Assembly (NCBI RefSeq): GCF_008274785.1
Contig: NZ_VTPU01000001.1
Span: 434,001-498,000, forward strand
Origin: Halomonas eurihalina
GTDB taxonomy: Bacteria > Pseudomonadota > Gammaproteobacteria > Pseudomonadales > Halomonadaceae
DNA: 64,000 nt
Direction of reading: 5' to 3'
The notes under the pieces were generated by a model, which saw only the letters and a list, made by a program, of their open reading frames with translations, did not search any database and had not been told where the DNA came from. Made by a program: the position numbers and the translations under genes. The first letter of the stretch is position 1, and each line of letters opens with the position of its first letter. Shown piece by piece: positions 44,201-52,934 of the stretch.

Positions 44201-47200
44201 GGTCGATGAGCTGATTGATGCGCTTGTCGGAGGCGATGGGCCGCAGTGCCTGGCGCACCTGTGCGGCGGTCAGCGCCTTGTCGCCGTTCGCCTGCAGCTG
44301 CTGACGCAGCGCATTGGCCAGGGCGACATCGGTCGGCATGCTCTTGATGATCACCGACTCGAGGCCCGACATGACGCCGTCGCCGTTGAGATCCACAGCG
44401 CGCATCACAGCGTCGAGCTGGGCGTCGGTCGCCTTGCCGTCCATGACGGTAGCGAGCTGCTCGCGGGTCAGCACGTCGCCGATGCCGCGCGTCAGGTCGT
44501 CAAACGACCCGGCGAGCGCCCCGGCGATGTTGCTCGGCGTGTCGCTGCGCAGGACGTCGGCGAGCTGGGAGGTGATGCCGGCCGTCTGCTCGACCAGGGC
44601 GGTCTTGATCTCGTCGGCGATGTACTCCTCGGCCGACAGTTGATCGGGCAGCTTGCCGAGCTGTCGCTCGATGCGGTCGATCAACGCCGTGGTATCACCG
44701 CCGCTGGCGGACCACTGCTTCTGCGCCGCGATGAAGCGGTCGGCATACTGCGTGATGTTCTGCAGCGCCGTGCGATCGTCACCCCGAGCCGCCTCGAGCT
44801 GCTCCCGGTAGGCCTCGCCGGCGGCGGCCAGCTGATCGGCCGGCGAGCCCATGCCTGCGTCAGTCGCCTGGTTGCGGTCGATCCAGCCGGTGATGTTCTC
44901 CAGCGTCGAGCCGAGCCAGGACTGGGCATCTGCGAGGGCCTGGGCGTACTCCTTCCCGGCCTGGGCTGCCTCCTCCTGCGCTTTGGCCTCATCCTGCAGC
45001 GCCCAGATGCGCTCCTGGAACGGACGCAGGGACTCGTCGATGGTGGCCAGTTCGCGCTCGCGCTGCAGCGCCAGGGCCTCTTCGCTCTTGCCGGCGAGCT
45101 CGAGCAACGTGATGCGCTGGTCGAATGACTGTTTGTCGAACGTCTCCCAGGCTGAACGGACGTCGTCCTTGAGCCCGGCGATCTTGTCGGCGAGTTCGGA
45201 GGTCTCGTCATTCACCGACGAGGCGGATTCGCGCAGACGATCGAAGCTATCCACGAGCTGCATCAGCTGCACATAGTTCTCGCGCCCGGCTTCGGTGTTG
45301 AGGTTCTGGGCCTCAACGAGCTGCCGGAAGCCTTCGCGGGAAGTCGGCAGCGACATGCCCATCGCATTGAGCTGCTGGGTCACGTCAGAGCGCAGCTGGT
45401 TCAGCCGCTCTTCCTCGCTGTACAGCGTCTGATAGTAGTTCTGCTGCAGGCTCGACAGGTTCTGGACGCCACCCGCTGCCTCGGCAAGGGACGCCGCCGC
45501 CTCATAGGCGGATGCCGTCGTGTCGTCGAAGCGCAGATCGAGGCGCTCGGCGGCGTCGCTGAGAAAGCTGAACGCCTGTCGGGCAGCGGCGCCCCGCTGG
45601 ACCACTTCCTCGATGCTGCCATCGAGCCCCTGCATGAACTCGGCGAATTCGTCGTCGAGCGCGCCGAATGCGTCGTCGTAGCGCGAGGTCAGGCGATCGA
45701 CGACGTCACCGGGATTGCTGGTTTCGCCGTAATGCCCCTGAATGCCGTGGCGGTTGCTAGCCAGCACCGCATCGCGCATGGCCGCCAGCTGCTCCGGGGT
45801 CTCCGCGAGAGACGCAACAGCGGTGTCCAGCTGCGCGATGCTATCGACGAGTTGCTGAGCTTCATCAATGTCCCACAGGTCGGCGACTTCGTGCGAGCCC
45901 GCATCTTGGAAGCCAACAGCACCCAGCGCACCGGTTGCCCGAATGCCATGATCCCAAGTGTGGGCGCTATCGTCGCGACCACGCACCATGGCGAGATCAA
46001 GATCGCTCTGGCCGCCACCAAAGAGGTCGCTGATACCCTCGACAATGCCCAGCCCGAGCACGTTATCAGCGAGTACGGCGCCACCCACCCAGGGCATGGC
46101 GGATCCGATGGTGCCCATCAAGCCGCCCGAGGTGGATGCCCCGGCCGCCGCACTGCCGGCCCAGCCGGTGTAAGCGCCGGTAGATGCCGCCGCGCCGAAT
46201 CCCGAGCCGTAGCCAATGGCCGCTGTGCCAGCCGCACCGAGCGAACTGCCACCCAGCCCGAGCCAGCCAGCCGCCTGGTTGGCCACTGAGCCCAGACCGG
46301 GGATGCCGCCAAACCCACCGGATTGGCTACCCTGACTGCCGCCGATACCGAAATTCGCCCCGATATTCGCGGTAATCTGCCGGGTGGTGTAGGCGTGGAT
46401 CACCTCAGCCAGGGAGTCGATGGCCAAGCGCTTGAACGAGCTGAACGCATCCTCGGAACCGTCCAGGAACGAGCCCCACATATCCACGGCGGCATCGTCC
46501 ATACGCTCCATCCGCCGATCCCACAGCGTCGCCATCGCGTCGCTTTCTTCATCGACGGTGTTTGCGGCGTCTTTGGCACCGTCGCTGGCGCTGATGAAGC
46601 GTTCGGCGGCCTGGCCCCAGAGGCCCAGATACTCATCGAGCGTTACTGCTCCGGAGAGCAAGCCCTGGTCGAGCAGCGCCGTGGACTCGGCGAGACGCTG
46701 GGAGGCGGCGTAGGCGGGGTCGAGTTCTTTGCGAAGGGACTCGAGTTGGGCAGATTGGCGTTCTTGCTGGTCGACCAGGTCTGCAGCGGCCTGGGTCTGA
46801 CTGACGATCGTTTCGGTATTATTGTCGTTGGAGTCGCTATTCTCGTCAGTAGCGTCAGTCGCATTAATAACGGCAGCTGACCAGCGCCCCCACAGCTCGA
46901 TGCGAGCAATGTTGCGCTTCTCTGCGATCTCGGCCAGATCCGCTTCCGCATCAGCTACCGCTCGAATGCCGCGAATGCGCTCGCCAGTTTCTCCGCCTCC
47001 AAAGCCAAGAGCACCAGACCCGGAGTTCTCTGACCTCAGCTCTGCTAGCTCTTCCCGTGCTCTCGCGGCGTTGAGCGTAGCTTGCTGCAGCTCGGTGTTC
47101 AGCGAGTCGAGCGTCCCAGACATATCCTGGTTGGACAGGCCATCCAGCTCACCACGGAAGTTCTCGACCTGACCTTCTGTCAGTCCAAGGCGCTGACCGG

Positions 47201-48359
47201 TCAGATTGAGCTCGTCGCGGAATACGTAGAGTAGGCCGGCGCCACCGACAAGTAGCCCCAGTGGCCCGCCCACCAGGGCCAGCGCCCCAGCGGCGGCCCG
47301 CGAGGCGCCGGCCATGGTCATCTGTGCGGCAGCGGCACCGCGTGAAACGCCGGCCATGCGCGCCAGGGCAGCTTGATACGCTACGGCTTGCTGGGTCGCG
47401 GCAATCTTGGCCGCCGTTGCCGTGGCCAGCGCTCCCGCGTAGCGCCCGACCAGCAGCACGGCCAGGGTCGAGGCCACATCCGTGATGTCCTCGAGGACGG
47501 CCTCAGCACCGCCGGCACGCTCGATCCAGTCGGTGAAATCGTCCACGGTGGCGGCAAGCCCCGGGCCAAGTTCCGCCGTCAGTTGGTTGACCAGGCCGCT
47601 GATCGAGCCCTCGAGCTGCAGCATGGCGCGATTGGCTTGCACGGCACTATCGATCGCGCCGTCGTCCATGGCCACGCCCAGGGCGCGGGCCTCAGCAGTG
47701 TACTCGCGCAGCCCGGCGGCGTTGTTTTCCAGGAGCGGCTGCAAGCGCACGGCCTCATCCGCCAGGGATTCGAGGAAGAAGGTCCGCTCCGAAGCCGTCA
47801 GGCCATCCAAGGCCTCGCCGATTCGTAGTAGCTGCTGATCCGGCGAGAGCTGGATAAGCCGGTCAATGTTGAGCCCCATCTGCTCGACGAGGTCAACGGC
47901 CTCGCCGGCACCGGTACGGGCAAAATCCCCCAGTTTGTCGCTGGTGTCCTTGAAGATATCGCCCATCTTGTCGGCGCCCAGGCCAACTTGCTCGCCAGCG
48001 TATTGCCAGGCCTGCAGCTTGCCAGTGCTGACTTCCAGCGAGTTGGCCAGGGCATCGGTCTGAGCGATCGCCCGTGCCTGGTTGCGAATGCTCCCGGCGG
48101 CAAAGGCACCGGCCAGCGCCGTGCCCACCCCCAACAGCGTCGAGCGCGCTGCCCGACCGATGCCATTCATCTCGCGAAGGTGGCCGCTCACGGTCTCGAC
48201 GCTGTCGCCGGTGCGGTCCATCGCCGCCGAGGCACGTCGCCCCTGGCGATCGCTCATGTCGCCGAACTGGCGCACCTCGCCCCGGGCGTTCTCCAGCGTA
48301 CCGGAGAGTCGCTTGCCGTCGCCGGTCAGCGTTACCTTGAGCCTGAGATCGTCAGCCAC
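41289..48359 (-). CDS. Giant tape-measure protein with 13 EF-hand-like loops
   Basis: 2356 residues; sets tail length and is ejected into the host. The N terminus has the usual helical tape-measure pattern (LEVSTGKLQAWQYAGEQVGL). Around residues 670-790 there is a Gly/Ala-rich hydrophobic zone, followed by long coiled coils. Between about residues 1315 and 1945 lie 13 loops of the EF-hand form D-x-[DN]-x-D-G-x-[IL]-x-x-x-E, e.g. DLNGDGVMSGLE, DANGDGLLSAQE, DQNADGIIDAAE (twice), DKNSDGIITAQE and DADGDGTISRLE. Several lie in 70-residue tandem repeats. EF-hands in a tape measure are not usual, and the protein is about twice the length of those in related phages. It overlaps the tail chaperone by 8 bp. 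Confidence 0.9.
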   Translation of the reverse strand: MADDLRLKVTLTGDGKRLSGTLENARGEVRQFGDMSDRQGRRASAAMDRTGDSVETVSGHLREMNGIGRAARSTLLGVGTALAGAFAAGSIRNQARAIAQTDALANSLEVSTGKLQAWQYAGEQVGLGADKMGDIFKDTSDKLGDFARTGAGEAVDLVEQMGLNIDRLIQLSPDQQLLRIGEALDGLTASERTFFLESLADEAVRLQPLLENNAAGLREYTAEARALGVAMDDGAIDSAVQANRAMLQLEGSISGLVNQLTAELGPGLAATVDDFTDWIERAGGAEAVLEDITDVASTLAVLLVGRYAGALATATAAKIAATQQAVAYQAALARMAGVSRGAAAAQMTMAGASRAAAGALALVGGPLGLLVGGAGLLYVFRDELNLTGQRLGLTEGQVENFRGELDGLSNQDMSGTLDSLNTELQQATLNAARAREELAELRSENSGSGALGFGGGETGERIRGIRAVADAEADLAEIAEKRNIARIELWGRWSAAVINATDATDENSDSNDNNTETIVSQTQAAADLVDQQERQSAQLESLRKELDPAYAASQRLAESTALLDQGLLSGAVTLDEYLGLWGQAAERFISASDGAKDAANTVDEESDAMATLWDRRMERMDDAAVDMWGSFLDGSEDAFSSFKRLAIDSLAEVIHAYTTRQITANIGANFGIGGSQGSQSGGFGGIPGLGSVANQAAGWLGLGGSSLGAAGTAAIGYGSGFGAAASTGAYTGWAGSAAAGASTSGGLMGTIGSAMPWVGGAVLADNVLGLGIVEGISDLFGGGQSDLDLAMVRGRDDSAHTWDHGIRATGALGAVGFQDAGSHEVADLWDIDEAQQLVDSIAQLDTAVASLAETPEQLAAMRDAVLASNRHGIQGHYGETSNPGDVVDRLTSRYDDAFGALDDEFAEFMQGLDGSIEEVVQRGAAARQAFSFLSDAAERLDLRFDDTTASAYEAAASLAEAAGGVQNLSSLQQNYYQTLYSEEERLNQLRSDVTQQLNAMGMSLPTSREGFRQLVEAQNLNTEAGRENYVQLMQLVDSFDRLRESASSVNDETSELADKIAGLKDDVRSAWETFDKQSFDQRITLLELAGKSEEALALQRERELATIDESLRPFQERIWALQDEAKAQEEAAQAGKEYAQALADAQSWLGSTLENITGWIDRNQATDAGMGSPADQLAAAGEAYREQLEAARGDDRTALQNITQYADRFIAAQKQWSASGGDTTALIDRIERQLGKLPDQLSAEEYIADEIKTALVEQTAGITSQLADVLRSDTPSNIAGALAGSFDDLTRGIGDVLTREQLATVMDGKATDAQLDAVMRAVDLNGDGVMSGLESVIIKSMPTDVALANALRQQLQANGDKALTAAQVRQALRPIASDKRINQLIDRVDANGDGLLSAQELTSSRLAGLAGGIADSLSGSFDQLDANLDDNLTFDELKDGLSGMATDAQLKALMRSMDVNADGMISGLESVVIKSMPTDSRLANVLRNQFKWTRNQQLTHDQVREALRPIASDESISQLIRRLDTNGDGIISAQEVGNARLGGLADGIAASLSGSFDQLDANLDDNLTFAELKDGLSGMATDAQLRALMRSLDVNADGVISGLESVVIESMPSDSRLANVLRNQFKWTRNSQLTAAEVRDALKGKASNDRINQLIRRADQNADGIIDAAELASDVTTSELSSVLAKQLGWTRNQIKWTRNSQLTADQVRDALKGKASNDRINQLIRRADQNADGIIDAAELASDVTTSELSSVLAKQLGWTRNQIKWTRNSQLTAGQVRDALKGKASNERINQMIRRADQNADGIIDATELANDASTSELSRVLSNQLKWTRNQIKWTRNSQLTHDQVRDALSPIASNAEIDRLIKRLDKNSDGIITAQEMASERLDGLASGIGNALSPMFDTIDRSLDGLIDYDEFGKQFAGMASDAQLKKIFAQLDADGDGTISRLEALKRSTDEVDSNTESIEQRALDQVTRLGNLVDEMTRTTDQFVDMNSTMVSLRDSINALGVAQEEQNRIERERREAKERQEKRLEKERAAASYLDRANALEQQAQDKTLFDDLDGITAKRSDKIVDNIMAQAGNDNILSWKEYQSALDDMKNRRDKGWYNAGELDFAKTAALSLRKQSRYHEMMDQAAGITGDDYSGRIDRPDFAGVREELKGLSDIERARSFFTRYSDYAGSWKIWRGTLDYDWDRWTGNILTTPIADADLIRVAKELDRDFAGPKRFFAKGGVFTNSVVDEPTMFNMGVMGEENPEAIMPLHRGPDGGLGIRAELPPIPALPLLGQGDILEVLNDLRRENRRMRDDLNRLLSENNQHAAAGVAVSQEGFKRVDRNTARIAETNDAIDDRQRLEAQR
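42841..43500 (-). repeat. 210-bp tandem repeats inside the tape-measure gene
   Basis: The segment TTGCG.GTCCACTTGA.CTG recurs at 42841, 43051, 43261 and 43471, exactly 210 bp (70 codons) apart. The two central copies are nearly identical over the whole unit. Each unit encodes a WTRNSQLTA..VRDALKGKAS block plus one EF-hand loop. Confidence 0.85.
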
Positions 48360-49022
48360 GTTGCTGGTCCTTCATCGCTTGCAGGGCACCACGCTCGATG
48401 CGCTGGACCTGCGCCAGGCGTTCGCGCTGCTCGGTAGCCGCCACCTGGTGCATGGCCATCACGGAATACAGGGCGGTGTAGTCGAGGCCTGTAACGCCAC
48501 CCATCGGGACATGGCGCCATTGGGTGGCACAGGCCAGGAACAGCTCCAGCGCCTCCCAGTTCTCTGGCAGCACCGGCACGTCTACCTCCTCGTCGGAGGG
48601 GGCGATGCCGTCGGCCACCCTTATGCCAAGAGCGGAGAGGTCATCGCCCACCTTGTTGGGGGTCTGGGTGTGGGCGACCCAGGCGCTCCCCAGCTCGATT
48701 AGCTCCTGGGCCGGTTCTTTTTTGCGATTGAGTCCTGGTAGGCGGCTTGGGTGGCAAGGGCGAGTGCTGGATCATTCTTAACGGCCTCAACCAACGCCTC
48801 GCCGGCCAGTGATTGGCCATCAGGGCCAGGGATTTCGAGATCGCTCACGCCGGTCAGTACGGCCTCCAGTAGCGAGGTGTCTTCCGGCAACTCTTTCGCT
48901 TCGTCATGCGGCAGCACCTTAAAGCGCGCTTTGAACTTGCCTGTATGCTCTTTTCCTTCCTCGTCGTAGATGGTCGCGGTGACGGGATATTGGTATGTGC
49001 GGTTGAGGTTGACCTTGAACAC
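48352..49022 (-). CDS. Tail assembly chaperone, long form made by -1 frameshift (223 residues)
   Basis: Composite reading of two frames. The short form (48699-49022, 107 residues, MFKVNLNRTYQYPVTATIYD onward) ends in SIAKKNRPRS. At A-AAA-AAG (48717-48723) a -1 slip gives SIAKKEPAQELIELGSAWVA and continues through the second frame (to 48352) with no stop, ending in ERGALQAMKDQQRG. The second frame on its own lacks a good start. This G/GT-type arrangement upstream of the tape measure is conserved in tailed phages; the long form coats the tape measure during assembly. Confidence 0.8.
48699..49022 (-). CDS. Tail assembly chaperone, short form (107 residues)
   Basis: Product of normal decoding of the frame that precedes the slippery site. 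Contains MFKVNLNRTYQYPVTATIYD and FKARFKVLPHDEAKELPED. Ends six codons after the slippery heptamer. Same role and context as the long form. Confidence 0.8.
   Translation of the reverse strand: MFKVNLNRTYQYPVTATIYDEEGKEHTGKFKARFKVLPHDEAKELPEDTSLLEAVLTGVSDLEIPGPDGQSLAGEALVEAVKNDPALALATQAAYQDSIAKKNRPRS
48717..48723 (-). promoter_or_regulatory. Programmed -1 frameshift slippery heptamer A AAA AAG
   Basis: In the 0 frame it reads GCA-AAA-AAG, the most slippery bacterial heptamer (as in dnaX). Downstream, CCCAGG-AGCT ... AGCT ... CCTGGG can form a stem that would stall ribosomes. The fused frame is open. Confidence 0.8.
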
Positions 49023-49053
49023 GTTGGAGATCTCCTGGTTGGCCTTGGGTGGT

Positions 49054-49998
49054 TTACTTGCAGACGATGGTGACTTCGTCGTTGCCGTCGACGGGCTGCG
49101 GGGCGTAGTTCATGCTGAGCATCTGCACCCCGTCGCCATCGGCATACGTTGGGCTCTCGATGCCGATCGACGGCATGTTGATCTCGATGATTGAGCCGGC
49201 TTCCTTGCCGTGCACCAGCTTGAGGGGGCCGGTCTCGGCGTTCTGCGACTTTTCGAAGAAGTTGACGATATCCACGCCTGGGTCATCGATCGTGAACGAG
49301 CCGCTGGGCGAACGGCCGGTGATGGCGATGTCATTGGCACCGACCACCTTGCGCTGCTTGACGTCGCCGGCCTGGTCGAAGCTGAATTCGCTGAACGGAC
49401 TGGCAGCGCCGAACACCTGGAGCTTCTCGGTGTTGACGGTATTCACGGCCAGGCCATCCACCCAACTGGTCAGGTCCACGGTAGGCAGCTCAGCCTTGGT
49501 CACCGGACTGATCAGCGCGTAGAGCGTGACCTTTAGCACCGGCATGTTCTCGGCGTTCAAGGTGAGCTGCGCCGTGCCGTGCGCGCCGCGCCCCTTGTGC
49601 AAGTTGCCGTCGATATGAGCGAAGAACACGCCGCTGTCTTCGTCCTCGCTGACCATCGCGTACGTGACGCTTTCTTCTCCCGGGGTAGAGGTATCGATCA
49701 CCTCCGACCAGCCGCAGGTGCGCAATACTTTGCCCCAGGCCGGCGCCGTACCGACGTCGCCGGAAGGCGAGAGCTCAAACTCGATCTCGGCCTGGATGTG
49801 CTTCTCGCCCGGGGCCTTCGGCGAGTTGCCGTAGTAGGGGCGGATGAAACTACGCTCGATGTCGCTGCCGGAAAGCGGTGTCACATTGATGCTGCGCATC
49901 AGCAGGGCGTCAGTGGCGGCATCCGGGGTCGTGGAGCCGTCGTTGTACTGGCTCTCCAGGGCGAACAGCATCGCCCGGCGATTGGTTCTCATGCTCAC
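49054..49998 (-). CDS. Tail tube protein
   Basis: About 314 residues. The GTG at 49998 is 8 nt after GGAGG and overlaps the stop of the terminator protein; an ATG two codons later is possible. The body is beta-rich (GEKHIQAEIEFELSPSGDVG; GRGAHGTAQLTLNAENMPVL) as in siphophage tube proteins. No sheath gene accompanies it, which argues for a non-contractile tail. Confidence 0.75.
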   Translation of the reverse strand: MSMRTNRRAMLFALESQYNDGSTTPDAATDALLMRSINVTPLSGSDIERSFIRPYYGNSPKAPGEKHIQAEIEFELSPSGDVGTAPAWGKVLRTCGWSEVIDTSTPGEESVTYAMVSEDEDSGVFFAHIDGNLHKGRGAHGTAQLTLNAENMPVLKVTLYALISPVTKAELPTVDLTSWVDGLAVNTVNTEKLQVFGAASPFSEFSFDQAGDVKQRKVVGANDIAITGRSPSGSFTIDDPGVDIVNFFEKSQNAETGPLKLVHGKEAGSIIEINMPSIGIESPTYADGDGVQMLSMNYAPQPVDGNDEVTIVCK

Positions 49999-50417
49999 GG
50001 TGTGGTCCTCCACCAATAGTCGGTCGACAGCACGTCGACCCAGAACAGGGCATGGTCGGCGAGCGCGAGCAGTTGCCCGCCATTCCAGTGAATTTCGATC
50101 TCGCCGCCCGGCGGCAGCCAGCCAATCAGGGCGCCCAGCGAGGGTTCACGCAGAGCGGTCAGCATGTCCGAGCCCTCGGGCAGCGCGGCCTGCCCGTGGC
50201 GTGGTACGGCCGAGACCAGCATCACTTCGGCGGTGACGCGATGCCTTGTGCCACCGACCTGGGGCTGTTGACGCACCCGGTCACGGCCCGCCACCAGCTG
50301 CAGCGATGGCAGCGCCTTGGCCTTCTTGGCGCTATCGACCGTCGCCGCCAGACTCACCGGCGTGCCTGTGTCCATCACGGCGGTGCAACGGTCACGCCAG
50401 GGCGCCAGGTCAAGCAT
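49995..50417 (-). CDS. Tail terminator / Gp37-like protein
   Basis: 140 residues. Position directly before the tail tube, and the pattern SLQLVAGRDRVRQQPQVGGT with RVTAEVMLVSAVPRHGQAAL, resemble Mu gp37/tail-completion proteins that cap the tube at the head end. Overlaps both neighbours by a few bases. Confidence 0.65.
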   Translation of the reverse strand: MLDLAPWRDRCTAVMDTGTPVSLAATVDSAKKAKALPSLQLVAGRDRVRQQPQVGGTRHRVTAEVMLVSAVPRHGQAALPEGSDMLTALREPSLGALIGWLPPGGEIEIHWNGGQLLALADHALFWVDVLSTDYWWRTTP

Positions 50418-50673
50418 CGTCGTCCTCGGTAGCCTTGGTGGCCGGCGGCTTCGGCCGGGCGTGGCGTTCGACGATGATGTCGGGATCCCGGCTGAGCGCC
50501 TTCATGGCACTGCCGCGATCGTCGACACTCAGGTAGGTCCACTCGCCGGTCAGGATTACGCCGCACACCTGCCGGCGCTGGCCGGGGCGTCGGGTTTTCG
50601 CCCGGATGTCGACCTGCTGACGTGGCGGCGACTTTGGGGTCGCGGTGGCTTTGGCACTGGGTTGCTTGGCCAT
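50410..50673 (-). CDS. Small basic phage protein, unknown
   Basis: 87 residues, Lys/Pro/Arg-rich N terminus (MAKQPSAKATATPKSPPRQQ), acidic end TKATEDDDA. In the head-tail connector block. No family recognised. Confidence 0.5.
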   Translation of the reverse strand: MAKQPSAKATATPKSPPRQQVDIRAKTRRPGQRRQVCGVILTGEWTYLSVDDRGSAMKALSRDPDIIVERHARPKPPATKATEDDDA

Positions 50674-50686
50674 GTCGAGGGTCTCC

Positions 50687-51091
50687 TCAGAATCCGCCGC
50701 CGGGCATCACAGGCGGCTTGCTGTCGAATTGCGCGCTAGCCTCCGGCGCGGTGGGCTCGTCATTGCTGCCGAGCATCACCTCGCCCCGAGCCACATCGCG
50801 CAGGAACTTGATGGCATGCTGATAGCGCGCGATCACCACCTCGGTTGCGTGCTCGTCGTACAGCCGGTAGCGGGCAATATCGGCCGCGTGGGCCGTCACG
50901 ACCGACGGCACCGGGTTGAGCGGGGTGGTGTAACCCGCTGCCACCAGCCGGGCATCGATCTCGCCAGCGGCATCGGCGCAAGCACGCTCGACCGTGTCGG
51001 CATCAATGCCGCCCTGGCCGTCCGGGGCCAGCGCCTTGAGCTCCGCTTCGCCGAAGCGGGTCACGAGTTGCTGCTGATCGATGTAGGGCAT
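50687..51091 (-). CDS. Gp36-like head-tail connector (DUF1320)
   Basis: 134 residues beginning MPYIDQQQLVTRFGEAELKA, the DUF1320 signature (Y-I-x-x-x-x-L-x-x-R-F-G-x-x-E-L). Helical body with IARYRLYDEHATEVVIARYQ. Mu gp36 homologues join head and tail. Complete. Confidence 0.8.
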   Translation of the reverse strand: MPYIDQQQLVTRFGEAELKALAPDGQGGIDADTVERACADAAGEIDARLVAAGYTTPLNPVPSVVTAHAADIARYRLYDEHATEVVIARYQHAIKFLRDVARGEVMLGSNDEPTAPEASAQFDSKPPVMPGGGF

Positions 51092-51092
51092 G

Positions 51093-51527
51093 TCAGGCCT
51101 CGCCGTCGTCAGGCTCAGCTGGGACCGTGCACTCCTCGACCTCGAGGCCGGGGTCCTCCGTCAGCGCCGCGACCTGGTCATCGGTCAGGGCAGACAGGGC
51201 AATGCCGAATCCTTCGCGCGTGAAGCGGTGCCCGGCCCGCCGACGGCTCTTGATGCCACGCCGGGTGCGCACGAAGACCGCCGGGATCTCGTCGACACCA
51301 TGTGCCTCGCGCTGCTGGTGTTCGTCGGCGGGCGGCAGTGCCGTTCCGCTGCCATCACCCGACACCAGGACCGGCTGTTGGGTGGCGGCGTTTGTCTGGT
51401 CTGCCTCGGGCGCCGGTGCGCTGCCATCGGCATGGGGCTGTGTGGCCTCGGCTTTCTCCTCAGTGCTTTGGGCCTTGCCCTGGGCGGCCTTGGCGGTCTT
51501 TCGGGTGGTCGTCTTCTGGGTCGCCAT
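51093..51527 (-). CDS. HI1506-related phage protein
   Basis: 144 residues. Low-complexity N terminus, then GIKSRRRAGHRFTREGFGIA and DDQVAALTEDPGLEVEECTV, the pattern of HI1506-like proteins that follow the major head gene in FluMu-type prophages. Function unknown. Confidence 0.7.
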   Translation of the reverse strand: MATQKTTTRKTAKAAQGKAQSTEEKAEATQPHADGSAPAPEADQTNAATQQPVLVSGDGSGTALPPADEHQQREAHGVDEIPAVFVRTRRGIKSRRRAGHRFTREGFGIALSALTDDQVAALTEDPGLEVEECTVPAEPDDGEA

Positions 51528-51590
51528 GGTGGTCTCCTGGTCAGGCCGCCGCCCGAGGGGGCGACGGCGCTGGCTATCGGTCAGGCGCTA

Positions 51591-52493
51591 TCAGGCGCTG
51601 GCCAGCCAGGGGTTGAGGATCAACTCCGAGGTGTTGACCCACTCGTTGGTCTCGCCGCCGGTGGTCAACTGGTTCTGCAACACCTTGCGCGCTGCGCCCT
51701 CGAGGCCGTTGGACACCATGGTGTGGGTATGACGCAGCCCCAGCGGACGGCCGTAGTCGCCCTTGAGCGTGGTCAGGCGTTTGCGGGCGGACTCGTAGTT
51801 GGCGGCATCGAAGGGTTGTTTGGAGCGCACCACCAGTTGCCAGAGGCCAGGGCCGGCGTTGACCCGCGCATCGGTGCCGAACAGGAAGTCGTCGGTCATG
51901 AAGATCTTCGAATCCATCAGGTCGGTCAGGGCGCGGAAGTCGTAGTCGCGGCGGCGTTGGAACACCATCGGCTTGATGGCCCGTGAGCAGTCCATTACGT
52001 ACCAGGCCGGGCCGCTACCACCCATGTCATTGGAGACCGAGGTCTCATTGCCAGCCTTGTCGAGTACTGGGTGGTCGGTGTCGAACAGGTTCTGGCCGTC
52101 ATAGCAGAGCGGGTTGGCCTCCAGTACCTCCACCGCAAGCTCGTTGGGATGTTCGCGGGAGCTGCGGCCGAACTCCTCGAAGGTCGGGCCATAGATGCCG
52201 TAGGTGTCGTCCTCGATGCTGTCCCTGGGCACGCCGGCGGTCAGCTCGAACTTGCGGTTGCGGATCGAGAAGTCGCTGCCCTCGAGGCCGTGGATCACGC
52301 GGTCGCCGAGCCACTCGCGCATGCGTGGCAGGGTCTTCAGCCAGGGATAGACCTCCACGGCGGTAGTGCTGGGCACCGTGGTGCAGAACAGCTCATAGAG
52401 CGCACCCTGCTCGCCCAGGCTGTTAAAGCCCTGCTGGAAGTTGGTCTTGTAGGCCTTGAACAGGGCCTGCAGGTTGGCGGACGTGAGGTTCAT
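51591..52493 (-). CDS. Major head protein (Mu gpT-like)
   Basis: 300 residues of the gpT family, which forms the capsid shell. Starts MNLTSANLQALFKAYKTNFQ, typical for gpT; conserved blocks KTLPRMREWLGDRVIHGLEG and LEANPLCYDGQNLFDTDHPV are present. Lies after the decoration gene, with HI1506-like and gp36-like genes next, as in Mu-like phages. Confidence 0.9.
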   Translation of the reverse strand: MNLTSANLQALFKAYKTNFQQGFNSLGEQGALYELFCTTVPSTTAVEVYPWLKTLPRMREWLGDRVIHGLEGSDFSIRNRKFELTAGVPRDSIEDDTYGIYGPTFEEFGRSSREHPNELAVEVLEANPLCYDGQNLFDTDHPVLDKAGNETSVSNDMGGSGPAWYVMDCSRAIKPMVFQRRRDYDFRALTDLMDSKIFMTDDFLFGTDARVNAGPGLWQLVVRSKQPFDAANYESARKRLTTLKGDYGRPLGLRHTHTMVSNGLEGAARKVLQNQLTTGGETNEWVNTSELILNPWLASA

Positions 52494-52505
52494 GTCAGGC
52501 TCCTA

Positions 52506-52922
52506 TCAAGCGGTGGGATCGAGCAGGACCCAGACGCCCTGGTCGTCGACGTCATCGACGATGCCAGCGGGCGATCGGGTACCGCTGCCATCGGTGGCGG
52601 CAACGGTCTGGTTGTCGACCAGGTAACAGGGCGTACCGATCTGAGTTCGCGCCACGGGGTCGCTGTCGTCATTGGCGAACTGGAAAAAACCGCGCTCGAT
52701 CTCGGCGACCTGGTCGCCGTCACCGCCAGCGGCGTTATCCAGCTCGGCACTGAACACACCGAGCGTGATCAGGTCGGTGGTGGTACTGGCCGGCTCGGCG
52801 TAGCCACTGGCGTTCATCACGGCGATCGTGCCGGCCAGGCACAGTACGCCGGCAGCGGCGGGATGCCCTCGGCGATGGCCGGCGCGGGTGGGTGTATTGC
52901 GGTTCTTGGTTGCGGCAACCAT
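52506..52922 (-). CDS. Capsid decoration-like protein
   Basis: 138 residues. After a basic N terminus the protein has GVLCLAGTIAVMNASGYAEP, then VFSAELDNAAGGDGDQVAEI and PCYLVDNQTVAATDGSGTRS, the beta-rich pattern of head decoration/stabilising proteins located between protease and major head in Mu-like phages. Confidence 0.65.
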   Translation of the reverse strand: MVAATKNRNTPTRAGHRRGHPAAAGVLCLAGTIAVMNASGYAEPASTTTDLITLGVFSAELDNAAGGDGDQVAEIERGFFQFANDDSDPVARTQIGTPCYLVDNQTVAATDGSGTRSPAGIVDDVDDQGVWVLLDPTA

Positions 52923-52934
52923 GTCAGTTCTCCT

